Positions 44,735-53,979 of a stretch of DNA of 64,000 nt are shown here, piece by piece. The stretch spans positions 1,493,778 to 1,557,777 of the forward strand of contig NZ_JAGYPH010000001.1 in the NCBI RefSeq assembly GCF_018343525.1, read 5' to 3'. Below the pieces are notes generated by a model that was not told the DNA's origin, made no database searches, and saw only the letters and a list, made by a program, of their open reading frames with translations. Within the stretch, counting starts at the first letter, position 1; every line of letters starts with the position of its first letter. Source of the DNA: Lederbergia citrea (GTDB lineage: Bacteria > Bacillota > Bacilli > Bacillales > Bacillaceae_C). The position numbers were made by a program, and so were the translations under genes.

Positions 44735-46654
44735 TTAGTTTTCCAGTTCTACAAGTAAAATATGAGATTCCCACTTTTCTGTGGCCTTTATAGTAATCCC
44801 TTGTTCCATCAATACTTTCCCGGAATACATTCCTACTTCGTTGCTATCGCTATCCTTCACTATATAATTGTTATCATGATTTAATCCATGTAACAATAGA
44901 TTTCTTTCTAGATTTATTTCATCCATACAAAAACTAAAAATGATACTTTTACCTTGATCAGATAATACATATTGATACGCACTCCATAAATCTCCATCGA
45001 TTCCACTGTTTATTGTTTGTCCAGTAAGGCGATATAAATCCCCGTTCATTATAAATGGATGAACAATTTCTTTATAAAAACGAATATATAGGTTAAGTTT
45101 TTGAACTACCTGATCACTATAATTAGATAATGGATGCGAAAATCCAAAGCGATGAAGCATCCCAGCACGCATATGAAAATCTAACTGTTTCTTTGTACAC
45201 TCTTCTAAATCCAATGGTGGAAATGGGTATCCGCCCTCATCATTCACTCTTGATTTAGACCATATCCAATGCAAAGCATTTGAAGGAGCTAAAAGAATCG
45301 TAGCAGCCCAGAACACCTGAAATTTATGTAAAGAATAATCGGGATCACTTAGAAAATTCAAATGTGTATGTTTCATTATTCCTAAATCTGTGCGCAACCC
45401 ACCAGATGAACAGTTTTCTAGTATGATGTCGGGATGTTTTTCACGAATTCTATTAAGAACAGAATAGTATCCTTGGTAATGTTCATATAAACCATCTCCG
45501 GCATCGTGACCATGATCAATACGGTTACAACCCGCTTCAGGATTAAGATTAAAATCCAATTTAATCCAATCACATTGATAGTTTGTAATGATCTTATCTA
45601 GAACTGTGAAAGCCCATCGTTGTGCCTCCGGATTACCGAAACATACATACCCTAGGTCCTTCCCATCACGTTTTGCCGGAAGTGATGGAAGTTTTCCCCT
45701 TATTTTGGCATGCTTTCCTAACCCCTCTATTTCACACCAGAATCCAAATTTCATCCCTTTTTCATGAACATAAGCAGATAAATGTTTGATGCCAGAAGGG
45801 AAGCGTTCCTTATTGACCAACTCCCAATCTCCGCGCCAATCAAACCATTCAGTATTTTTATTACTAGGGCCAAACCATCCTGCATCAAGTGTACATACGT
45901 CAATCCCTATTTCTTTTGCTATATTAATATTGTCTTTAAATACTTCTTCGTTAATATCGACATCTTCATATGTCCACCAGTGATTCCATTCTACGAGTGG
46001 TTGCTTTAGTTGATCAGTCTTTGGATACCAAATATCTGTTCCAAACCGGGATAATTGATTAGATACAACATTGATATCTTTCGTTTTTGTAGCGGTCTGT
46101 AAAACATGGACGCTCTCCATTTGTTTTTTAGGCAAAAGCAATTTAGAAAACTGCCAATCGGACAGCCCTCCGCTAATATTCAAAGCATCGTGACTTGGTT
46201 CAAAACGCAAAATCCAATTTCCGGACCAAGCAACAGTCAACAAAGTTAAGTCTTCTTCATCTTCTAATAGTACAAATGGATGGATACTTGCCGATGATCG
46301 ACCTAATCGGCTCTCTAAAATAATAGTATCCGTAATTTTTTTCTTAATCGGTTGATACTCATTTCCCCATGCACTCTCAAAGTAAGTGATTTTTTTATGA
46401 TTTAGGTTAACTTCATCAAAGATTGTATCTACTCTTTCGATATTGATTGTATGATTAGAAATGTTTTCTATGATTAACCAAGACTCTTCTACATCAAGAT
46501 ATCGTTTCACATGATAATAAACGATAATCTCTTTATCTGTATATGTTGTTACTACTTCGGTGCTCCCATCTGAATTCTTTACTACCTTTTTTGAAGGGCT
46601 AAAAAAAGATTCTCTCGTAAACCATTTTCCATTACATAGAATGCCAAAAGACAT
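44735..46654 (-). CDS. GH36 alpha-galactosidase-like enzyme
   Basis: This 639-residue cytoplasmic protein has no signal peptide. An N-terminal beta-sandwich covers about residues 1-210. The catalytic barrel has DVCTLDAGWFGPS near 250, DWRGDWELVNKERFPSG, GMKFGFWCEIEGLG, the nucleophile Asp in CDWIKLDFNLNPEAG near 365, ENCSSGGLRTDLG near 425 and the presumed acid/base Asp in FLSDPDYSLHKFQ near 445. Standard GH36 has WxSDN at this last place and is about 90 residues longer, so the specificity may differ from simple alpha-galactosides. It is the last gene of the sugar operon. Confidence 0.85.
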   Translation of the reverse strand: MSFGILCNGKWFTRESFFSPSKKVVKNSDGSTEVVTTYTDKEIIVYYHVKRYLDVEESWLIIENISNHTINIERVDTIFDEVNLNHKKITYFESAWGNEYQPIKKKITDTIILESRLGRSSASIHPFVLLEDEEDLTLLTVAWSGNWILRFEPSHDALNISGGLSDWQFSKLLLPKKQMESVHVLQTATKTKDINVVSNQLSRFGTDIWYPKTDQLKQPLVEWNHWWTYEDVDINEEVFKDNINIAKEIGIDVCTLDAGWFGPSNKNTEWFDWRGDWELVNKERFPSGIKHLSAYVHEKGMKFGFWCEIEGLGKHAKIRGKLPSLPAKRDGKDLGYVCFGNPEAQRWAFTVLDKIITNYQCDWIKLDFNLNPEAGCNRIDHGHDAGDGLYEHYQGYYSVLNRIREKHPDIILENCSSGGLRTDLGIMKHTHLNFLSDPDYSLHKFQVFWAATILLAPSNALHWIWSKSRVNDEGGYPFPPLDLEECTKKQLDFHMRAGMLHRFGFSHPLSNYSDQVVQKLNLYIRFYKEIVHPFIMNGDLYRLTGQTINSGIDGDLWSAYQYVLSDQGKSIIFSFCMDEINLERNLLLHGLNHDNNYIVKDSDSNEVGMYSGKVLMEQGITIKATEKWESHILLVELEN

Positions 46655-46702
46655 GTTATCACCGCATTTTCCGGATATTAAATCAGATTTATCTATCGAT
46701 TA

Positions 46703-47488
46703 CTAAACTAACAACCTTTTCATAAAATCAACTGTATAATCAACGCCTTTTTCCCCAAGTTCCCCTTCCCAATTATGTGAGTGGGGTTCAATACTAAGAC
46801 CGCCATCATAGCCCTTAGCATAAAGCACAGCCATAAAAGATTTCCAATCTGTTTGGTCTAGGCCTGCTGGAGGATCATCAAATCTTGCACCTTCAATAAT
46901 AACTGACCCTTTAATATGAACATGGTAAAAGCGCTCTCCCCAATCCCTCATTTCTTTTAAATAATCACGTCCTCCATAACGAGAATGGGATGGATCATAT
47001 TTTATTCCCAACTCTTGTAAATATCCATGAATGATGGTCCATGCCATTTCATTATCAATAAAATTGTTCCAATCACAATTATAAGTTGAAATCTTTACAC
47101 CTTTTTCTTTACCATAATCGATCAGCTTAGAAAAATATTCAATTGCTGCTGTACAGTTCTCATAATAGGAAATTTCTTTTATGTAATTACAGCCGGCAAC
47201 AAAATTTTCGCAATTTAGGACACTGGCCGCATCGACTAATTGATAAGATATTTTCAACTCTTCTTCTATTATATTTCCCTTAGAATCCAATCGGTCTGAT
47301 CCCCAACGACCTATTGATTGAACCCCCACTTCATATTTCTTACTCCAGTCGGCAATTTCATGAACATCATTAAGGAATTGATCTACATTGCTTTCCACGT
47401 TAATACTGAATTCTACAAATTCCAATCCCTTTTCCTTTGCCTTCTTAAAAGTCTCTTCCGTAGGTAATCCTAGTAGTCCAATCTTCAT
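46703..47488 (-). CDS. Sugar phosphate isomerase/epimerase (TIM barrel)
   Basis: This is a 261-residue xylose-isomerase-like TIM barrel. Metal-ligand positions are suggested by EFVEFSINVE near 24, STYNCDWNNF near 130, IKYDPSHSRYGGRDY near 164 (Asp, His), VHIKGSV near 192 and GGLSIEPHSHNWEG near 235. Members isomerise or epimerise keto-sugars, for example hydroxypyruvate isomerase and tagatose epimerase. It is placed in the operon between the YesL and GH36 genes. The start is ATG 47488 after AAAAGGTGAG; the longer frame is not homologous. Confidence 0.85.
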   Translation of the reverse strand: MKIGLLGLPTEETFKKAKEKGLEFVEFSINVESNVDQFLNDVHEIADWSKKYEVGVQSIGRWGSDRLDSKGNIIEEELKISYQLVDAASVLNCENFVAGCNYIKEISYYENCTAAIEYFSKLIDYGKEKGVKISTYNCDWNNFIDNEMAWTIIHGYLQELGIKYDPSHSRYGGRDYLKEMRDWGERFYHVHIKGSVIIEGARFDDPPAGLDQTDWKSFMAVLYAKGYDGGLSIEPHSHNWEGELGEKGVDYTVDFMKRLLV

Positions 47489-47534
47489 GAATATCCACTC
47501 ACCTTTTTTTGATATTTTTTCTATGCTTATGATT

Positions 47535-48182
47535 TCACTCACTGACCAGATTTTTTTCATCCGACAATCTTTTACGCTGTTCAACTTTAGCAAACACGCT
47601 ATGCGTTATTACCGTTATCCATAAACTTAGCATGCTTACACTAAAGAATGGTGAGAGTCCTGGAAAATTAATAACGAACAAAATGACGAAAATACATCCA
47701 GCAATCATTAAAAAACTATGAATCGGATAGAAAATACTCATTAATAATCCGTTTTTAAAATAAGTTTTAAATGATAGTTTGTAATGTGAAAACAACGAGA
47801 AAGTGTAAAATAATAAATTCAAATACACCAAGACTAAAATGACGAACATATATTTCAGCCATATATAGTTTGCTCCTGTTGGGCTCGTAAAAAATTTATA
47901 ATCGACGAATAAAATCAATCCGGTTATTAAAAAGATCAACCCGAAAACTTGCGATCTCCAAAACTCAACCCGATATACTTGCCAAAATGTTTTAAAAATA
48001 GAAATATCTGATTCTCCGGTGATCCATTTCCTTGTTACTGAAAACATTGCTGCTGTTGCCGGAGTAATTCCTAAAATAACAAGTCCAACTAAAGTAAAGA
48101 AAAACCATAATATATTGAGATAGGCAATTCTCATTACCCATTCACAAAAAGTATACAGTTTACCAATATAACGATTTCCCAT
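47535..48182 (-). CDS. YesL-family (DUF624) membrane protein
   Basis: This 215-residue membrane protein has about five helices. The DUF624 pattern is seen in WVMRIAYLNILWFFFTLVGLVILGITPATAAMF near residues 15-47 and ESDISIFKTFWQVYRVEFWRSQVF near 55-78. YesL-like genes commonly occur inside sugar ABC operons of Firmicutes, with unknown function, possibly helping transporter assembly. It is flanked by the large glycosidase and the isomerase. Confidence 0.85.
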   Translation of the reverse strand: MGNRYIGKLYTFCEWVMRIAYLNILWFFFTLVGLVILGITPATAAMFSVTRKWITGESDISIFKTFWQVYRVEFWRSQVFGLIFLITGLILFVDYKFFTSPTGANYIWLKYMFVILVLVYLNLLFYTFSLFSHYKLSFKTYFKNGLLMSIFYPIHSFLMIAGCIFVILFVINFPGLSPFFSVSMLSLWITVITHSVFAKVEQRKRLSDEKNLVSE

Positions 48183-48252
48183 TCTTCAACTGCACTCCTT
48201 ATAGGCAGGTTAATCTTACTTATCCCCGAACTTTATATCCCCAGATCGTTGA

Positions 48253-50586
48253 TTATTCATATAAAGCCTGAATCTCGTGATTACTTGCATTTTCTATCAA
48301 AATAATGATCCCATTTTCTTTTCTTATTGGTGTGACCTCCTGACCATCTAATAACACTTTTTTATAACGTTGATCAGGAAGGTCTATCATAATTTTCCAA
48401 CCTTCTTTTTCTAAAGAGATATTATATTTATCATTATCTTTTGTTTTTAAAATCGACACACAACATACATTAGCTTTATCTCCTGTACCGATTTCTAAAT
48501 TGGTTAGAGATATATGATCCCAGCTTTTAGGTAATCTTGGCCTTATCGTAATTTCTTTCCAATGTGCTTTAGGCTGTATGCCAAATACATGGCTTAGTAA
48601 TGGCCAAACGAGTCCGTATGATGTCCATGCTTGTACAAAGCACCCATAATCAGGTGACATTTCTGAGATTGATCCAGGTAATCTTTGATTAAATGTGCTA
48701 GCAATTAAATTAACGTATCTCATTGCTTCATCAATCCGGTCATATTTACATTCGGCTACAGCCTGAACACCAGTTGATATCGTCATCATTGCTGTTTGAT
48801 ACATCCCTGATAAGTAGGTCCCCCATTGTCCAGTAAATTCTTCAGTTCCCATTCTGTTTAACGCAGGAATTGCCTGTTCCCTTGGTGCTAGTCCTAATTC
48901 CATTGGTGTATTAATAACCCAATTTTTAAATAACCATGGGAGTTGTTTCTCTTGATCATTAATGTTAAGTATCTTTTCTTTCATTTGTTCGAGATCTTTT
49001 ACAGCATTTATCGCATGATCATTTTTAGCTCTATCAATATACAAATCTATTTTGCTTAAAATCAATTTCGGTGTTGCCATGGCATCCGCATATAGCTTCT
49101 CTTCATTCATCCACATTTCTTGATTAATCGTTTCTTTAAGTTTATTTGCTAATCCACGATAATGTTCCGCTAATGAGGATTCTTCAAACATATCAGCCAT
49201 TAAAGAACCTACATTTAGGGCTCCATATGAATAAACCGCAGTATCTATTAATTCTACATTTAACCCTTCAATTTCAATAATGCCATATCCCTCTGGGAGT
49301 AGGTCCCCATCAGGGTCCATCTCATTGAAAATCCAATCAATCCCTTTTTTCACTGTTGGATACATCCGTTTTAAAAACTCATAATCCCCAGTCCATAAAA
49401 AAGTTTCCCAGACGCACATAATAAAATGCGGTGTTTCTTGTGTATTTCCTTTGTTAGCTACAGCACCACATGTTGAAACTTCATGAATGATTCGACCATT
49501 TCCATTTTCGTTTTCCGAAACATTATGCACTAAATCCAATGTTTCAATAGCCAATTCAAGATTTCCTATTGGCAGATTTCCTAAGAGGGCATAACTATTA
49601 TCACAGCCAAACCACCAAGGATATTCTGGATGCCCTGCTACGAGTCCACGGCCAACTTCGGGGACTTCCATCGTCAGCCAATCCATATGAAATTTATTCC
49701 AATTAAACACTTTTTCTAAATGTTTATCTGGAATCTTAATCATTGTTTTATTTAATATTTTCTCGTAACGTTCTTTTTTCGCTTCAAATAAGCGATTATG
49801 TTGATTTTTGATCGTAGCAAAAGTTTGTAGTGCAGATTCCTCAGAAATATTTGATCCAGCAATAAAAAAATTCAATTCAATCGTATCGCCTTTTTGTATC
49901 TCTACATCTTCATACGTTAATAACCCGGAAATACCCTGCCCGGCAGTTTCCTCAGGACCAAATAAGTGACGATCTTGCTTCCCTTTTTGGAATGGACGAT
50001 CAGCTCCAAATACTACATACCAAGGATTTTCACTATCATTTCCGATGAAGATCCCTGCCGATTCATCCAACCTTCCAACATCCAAACCATCTTTTATGCC
50101 TAAATTCTCAGAAAACCATACAGGACTTAGATCGGTTCTACCTAAAAAGGAAACATCAAGTTTACGGTTTACATCACTTGTATTTGTAATAAAATAGGTA
50201 ACTACCACACCTTGTAAACCATCAGGACAAAATTGTCTTCTAATCACTTGCAGATCATTATTCGCCAATTCATAATCATGTTCATTGTAATAAGGATAGT
50301 TATGAAATTCATTTGCCTCTTTAAGCCAATTTACCCCATTATTTCCGTCTTCTTGTGAAAATCCTAGCCAATATCCATCTAAAAGTTTAATAGGATGAGA
50401 CCAAACGCCACCCATCTCGTCCTTTACATGATGACCGAAATCTGGGAATAAACCACTCTGTGCTCCAATGACATGGGCACGGTCTCCTGCGCATATATAT
50501 AAATCTTGAATATTTGTATTTATTATTTTTTTACTTTCTTGAAAATTTTCAACTGCCAAAGGTTTCAAGTCCTCTTTTATATTCAT
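48253..50586 (-). CDS. Large (alpha/alpha)6-barrel glycoside hydrolase, amylo-1,6-glucosidase/debranching-like
   Basis: This 777-residue cytoplasmic enzyme has no signal peptide. A beta-sandwich spans about residues 30-270. From about 290 a six-hairpin barrel follows: HPEYPWWFGCDNSYALLG near 318, IHEVSTCGAVANKGNTQETPHF near 360, WTGDYEFLKRMYPTVKKGIDW, DPDGDLLPEGYG near 425, and FTGQWGTYLSGMYQTAM near 600. A small C-terminal beta domain follows. Acidic residues near 321, 372 and 428 could be catalytic. The layout resembles GDE_C/GH133-type enzymes, but I cannot assign a GH family. Second-step hydrolase of the operon. Confidence 0.75.
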   Translation of the reverse strand: MNIKEDLKPLAVENFQESKKIINTNIQDLYICAGDRAHVIGAQSGLFPDFGHHVKDEMGGVWSHPIKLLDGYWLGFSQEDGNNGVNWLKEANEFHNYPYYNEHDYELANNDLQVIRRQFCPDGLQGVVVTYFITNTSDVNRKLDVSFLGRTDLSPVWFSENLGIKDGLDVGRLDESAGIFIGNDSENPWYVVFGADRPFQKGKQDRHLFGPEETAGQGISGLLTYEDVEIQKGDTIELNFFIAGSNISEESALQTFATIKNQHNRLFEAKKERYEKILNKTMIKIPDKHLEKVFNWNKFHMDWLTMEVPEVGRGLVAGHPEYPWWFGCDNSYALLGNLPIGNLELAIETLDLVHNVSENENGNGRIIHEVSTCGAVANKGNTQETPHFIMCVWETFLWTGDYEFLKRMYPTVKKGIDWIFNEMDPDGDLLPEGYGIIEIEGLNVELIDTAVYSYGALNVGSLMADMFEESSLAEHYRGLANKLKETINQEMWMNEEKLYADAMATPKLILSKIDLYIDRAKNDHAINAVKDLEQMKEKILNINDQEKQLPWLFKNWVINTPMELGLAPREQAIPALNRMGTEEFTGQWGTYLSGMYQTAMMTISTGVQAVAECKYDRIDEAMRYVNLIASTFNQRLPGSISEMSPDYGCFVQAWTSYGLVWPLLSHVFGIQPKAHWKEITIRPRLPKSWDHISLTNLEIGTGDKANVCCVSILKTKDNDKYNISLEKEGWKIMIDLPDQRYKKVLLDGQEVTPIRKENGIIILIENASNHEIQALYE

Positions 50587-50599
50587 TTCAATCCTCCTA

Positions 50600-51478
50600 T
50601 CATCCCTTTAATCCTCCGGTTAGTGATATACCCTCAATAAAATATTTCTGCCCTATAAAGAAAATGATTAGAGACGGCAACATTGTTACTACTGAAGCTG
50701 TCATTAAATAATTCCATTCAACGTTATTTTGACTTTTAAAGAAGTTAATTCCTAAAGCTAATGTATAAAGATCTGGTTTGCTTAAATAAATTAATGGACC
50801 CATGAAGTCATTCCATGCTCCATTGAACTGAAATATAGCTACAGTCGTCAAAGCTGGTAATGTTAACGGAATAATAATTCGCCAAAGGATGCCAAATGTA
50901 CCTAAACCATCAATTTTTGCTGAATCCTCTAGCTCAGTAGGGATCGTCATGTAAAATTGCCGCAATAAAAAGATGAAAAAGGCATTTCCGAAAAATGATG
51001 GTACGATCAATGGCAAGAAAGTATTAATCCAACCTAAACTTTTAAATAAATAAAAGACAGGTATCATTGTTACAGCACCCGGCAGCATCATTGTGGCAAG
51101 CATTAGGATAAATAATGCATTACGACCTGGTGCACGAAAACGTGCAAACCCGTACGCTACCAAAGTACAAGAAAGTAATGTACCGATAATTGTAGAAAAA
51201 GTAATGATTACTGTATTAACAAGCCATTTTCCAAAGGGTAACGAACTAAATGTCGTTATATAGTTGTCCCAACGTATTGGATCGGGTATCCATTTAGGTG
51301 GCCAAGAAAATACTTGCCATGACTCTTTTAAAGAAGTTGACACCATCCAGAAAAAAGGGAGGAGCATAATCATTGCGCCTGATATTAATAATAAGTAAAT
51401 AAAGGATTGCCATGTAATTTTTCGGATAATTTTACCTGGTGTTTTCCTACTTTTAGTAATTTTTTTGGAAGTAGACAT
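50600..51478 (-). CDS. Carbohydrate ABC transporter permease (MalG type)
   Basis: This 292-residue CUT1-type inner permease has six membrane segments and the EAA loop motif ELEDSAKIDGLGTFGILWRIIIPLTLPAL near 195-222. It imports the sugar with its partner at 51481-52440. No ATPase is encoded in the operon, so a shared MsmX-type ATPase elsewhere is probably used. ATG 51478 follows AAAGGAAAT. Confidence 0.94.
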   Translation of the reverse strand: MSTSKKITKSRKTPGKIIRKITWQSFIYLLLISGAMIMLLPFFWMVSTSLKESWQVFSWPPKWIPDPIRWDNYITTFSSLPFGKWLVNTVIITFSTIIGTLLSCTLVAYGFARFRAPGRNALFILMLATMMLPGAVTMIPVFYLFKSLGWINTFLPLIVPSFFGNAFFIFLLRQFYMTIPTELEDSAKIDGLGTFGILWRIIIPLTLPALTTVAIFQFNGAWNDFMGPLIYLSKPDLYTLALGINFFKSQNNVEWNYLMTASVVTMLPSLIIFFIGQKYFIEGISLTGGLKG

Positions 51479-51480
51479 TT

Positions 51481-52440
51481 TTATTTCCTTTCTCCTTCAT
51501 AGTAGACCCAGACTGCAGAGGATCTGAAAACAAGAAGGGTAAATATAAAAATTAAAATAAACAGCAGCCATGCTAAAGCAGAAGCATACCCCATATCAAA
51601 TTCCTCAAAAGCTTTTCGGAATAAGTAATAATTAAAAAACAAAGTTGAATTGAGTGGCCCACCTTTTGTCATGACATAGGCTTGACCAAATGTTTGCAAT
51701 GCTCCGATGATCCCTGTGATTAGATTAAAGAAAATTGTTGGAGTTAGCATAGGTACCGTAATATGCAGAAACTTTCTCCATCTATTTGCACCGTCTAAAT
51801 CAGCCGCTTCATATAAATCATCAGGAATCCCATTTAATCCAGCAAGCCAAATAATAATTCCTCCACCGACACTCCATAAGCTCATAATAATCATGGATGG
51901 GAGAGCCCATTTAGGATCAAAAATCCAGCCAGGACCTTGTATTCCAAAATAACCGAGTACCGTATTTAACAAACCAATTTGCGGATTAAAAATATACATC
52001 CATAACACCATGACGGAAACTCCACTTACTACAGCCGGCAAATAATAGATAGTCCTAAATAACCTCATCCCGGCAACAGCTTGGTTTAAAAGTAAAGCTA
52101 CTCCGAGCGAAACAACTAAACCTAATGGTACAGAAAAAATCGAATAAATCATTGTTACTTTAAGAGCTTGCCAAAATAGTTTATCGTCCGTAAAAGCCGT
52201 AAGATAGTTTTCAAGACCTATCCATTTGGCACTCGTTAATAAATCCCAATCTGTAAAGCTAATATAAAGGGAGGCGATCATAGGTCCTAAAATAAAGAAT
52301 AAAAATCCTAATATCCAAGGTGAAATTAGAAGATAAAAAGTAAGCCCTTCTTTTTTTCGAGCTGACAAACGTTTTTTTGTTGAAGTCTGCTTACCTATCA
52401 TTGAATGATTTAAATTTGCCATTTCTCTTTCTTTATTCAT
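51481..52440 (-). CDS. Carbohydrate ABC transporter permease (MalF type)
   Basis: This 319-residue permease has six to seven membrane segments (LTFYLLISPWILGFLFFILGPMIASLYISF), with the EAA loop LYEAADLDGANRWRKFLHITVPMLTP near 205-230. It is the partner of the next gene, with a two-base gap. ATG 52440 follows AATGAGGTG; the ATG 12 bases earlier lacks spacing. Confidence 0.93.
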   Translation of the reverse strand: MNKEREMANLNHSMIGKQTSTKKRLSARKKEGLTFYLLISPWILGFLFFILGPMIASLYISFTDWDLLTSAKWIGLENYLTAFTDDKLFWQALKVTMIYSIFSVPLGLVVSLGVALLLNQAVAGMRLFRTIYYLPAVVSGVSVMVLWMYIFNPQIGLLNTVLGYFGIQGPGWIFDPKWALPSMIIMSLWSVGGGIIIWLAGLNGIPDDLYEAADLDGANRWRKFLHITVPMLTPTIFFNLITGIIGALQTFGQAYVMTKGGPLNSTLFFNYYLFRKAFEEFDMGYASALAWLLFILIFIFTLLVFRSSAVWVYYEGERK

Positions 52441-52510
52441 AGTACACCTCATTTTTACCCAAATAAGGTGAGCAATGATGACTCACCTTATCCAGATAAA
52501 TATTCTAAAT

Positions 52511-53833
52511 TTATTTCTTCTCTTTCGCTAATGCCTCTTCAGATTTTTTTGCAGTCTCATCAAGTGCCTTGCTAATGTCCATTTTTTCACCTAACATTAG
52601 CCTTTCTAGCATATCCGAATATTCTTTACTCCCTGTTGCTTGATAATATGGGCTTAATCTTTCAGGGAACATTTGAACGTTTGCTACTCCATCCACAAAC
52701 GGTTTTTGTAATGGATCAGTCGTTTGTCCTTTTTCCTCCGCAACAGATTTAACAGCAGAGAATGCATGATCAGCGAAGACGCTAGAACCAGGTGCTCCTG
52801 TTAAAAACTTCAGGTAATCCCAAGCCGCATCCTTGTTTTCAGATTTAGTGTAAAGTCCATAACCCGCATAAAAAATACTATTTACTTCCCCTGAAGGACC
52901 TTCTGGTAAATCTACAATTCCAAAATCCAGATTAGGATTTGATAGATAACCAGTTAATGGCCATCGTCCCATAATATCCATTGCCACTTTTCCTGTTTCG
53001 AATAAATTCACACCTTTAAAAGCTTCTGAGTCAGCATTAGAAGGTGTTATTTTATCTTTAAAATACATATCATGATACAACTGAAGAGCCTTTTTGGAAC
53101 CTTCACTATTCATATAACCTTCATATTTCTCACCATCATCGCTTATAAGGCTTCCACCATAGCCATATAAAAGAGGAATTAGGAATCGCTGATTAGCTCC
53201 CGGTAATGAAACTCCCCATTGAACAACATTTTTCCCTTCAACTTTAGTAAGTTTTTTTGCAACATCATTAAACTCTTCCCATGTCCAACCTTTTTCTGGA
53301 TAAGGAGCCCCTGCTTCATCAAATAATTTTTTATTATAAAAAACAGCAAGAGTACTATAATCTTTTGGCATTGTATATAAGTTATCATCAATTTTCCCGA
53401 CTTCTAAAACGTTTTCATAATAGTCATCGTAATTAATGCCATTACTTCCTTCTGCAAATGGTGTTAAATTCTCTAAACCACCTTTTTCCATAAACAATCT
53501 TACGTCGCCATCACCGATTTGGAAAATATCTGGAGCATCATTAGCTGCAATTTGAGTAAGAATTTTCGTACCATATTGATCTGGAACGGATTCAATTTCA
53601 ATTTTCACGTTGGGATTTTTGTCCATATAATCATCAGCGATTTTTTGTTGCATCGCTAGTCCATCGCCACCCTCCCAAGTTCCAACTCGCAATGTGATTT
53701 GTTTATCCTTACCTTTTTCGTTGCTGCCTTTTGCACCTTCCGAGCTTTCATTGCTCGCATCCTTGCTGCATGCAGCTAAGAGTAAAACAACCAATAAAGA
53801 AAAAGCAAATAACGTTTTTCCAAGCTTTTTCAT
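52511..53833 (-). CDS. Carbohydrate ABC transporter substrate-binding lipoprotein
   Basis: This 440-residue protein has a lipoprotein signal (LLVVLLLAACSKDAS, Cys near 22) and an SBP family 1 sugar-binding fold: ITLRVGTWEGGDGLAMQQ near 47, PNVKIEIESVPDQYGTKILTQIAANDAPDIFQIG near 75-108, and FETGKVAMDIMGRWPLTG near 280. First gene of the operon, with its own promoter region holding two palindromes. Ligand unknown; likely an oligosaccharide handled by the GH36 and debranching-like enzymes. ATG 53833 follows AAAGGGGGAAA. Confidence 0.94.
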   Translation of the reverse strand: MKKLGKTLFAFSLLVVLLLAACSKDASNESSEGAKGSNEKGKDKQITLRVGTWEGGDGLAMQQKIADDYMDKNPNVKIEIESVPDQYGTKILTQIAANDAPDIFQIGDGDVRLFMEKGGLENLTPFAEGSNGINYDDYYENVLEVGKIDDNLYTMPKDYSTLAVFYNKKLFDEAGAPYPEKGWTWEEFNDVAKKLTKVEGKNVVQWGVSLPGANQRFLIPLLYGYGGSLISDDGEKYEGYMNSEGSKKALQLYHDMYFKDKITPSNADSEAFKGVNLFETGKVAMDIMGRWPLTGYLSNPNLDFGIVDLPEGPSGEVNSIFYAGYGLYTKSENKDAAWDYLKFLTGAPGSSVFADHAFSAVKSVAEEKGQTTDPLQKPFVDGVANVQMFPERLSPYYQATGSKEYSDMLERLMLGEKMDISKALDETAKKSEEALAKEKK

Positions 53834-53861
53834 CCAACATTTCCCCCTTTAACTAATATTA

Positions 53862-53890
53862 ATTATATTGAAAGTAGTATTTACTACTAA
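53862..53890 (-). promoter_or_regulatory. Predicted promoter of the sugar operon with embedded palindrome
   Basis: On the minus strand TTAGTA, 17 bases, TATAAT. A 16-base inverted repeat AGTAGTA-TT-TACTACT (53873-53888) covers the spacer and part of the -35, a position suited to repression. Confidence 0.5.
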
Positions 53891-53962
53891 CAAACTAAAA
53901 AAGACTTTCACTGTTTTTTCTCGACTCAACCTTAACTACTTTTATTCTAAGATCACCCGTTT

Positions 53963-53978
53963 TCCGAATCGTTTCGGA
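53963..53978 (-). promoter_or_regulatory. Predicted LacI-family operator upstream of the sugar operon
   Basis: TCCGAAACGATTCGGA has 6-bp perfect arms and a central CG, typical for LacI-family operators. It lies 130 bases before the binding-protein start and matches the site at 55013-55027. Confidence 0.65.
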
Positions 53979-53979
53979 T

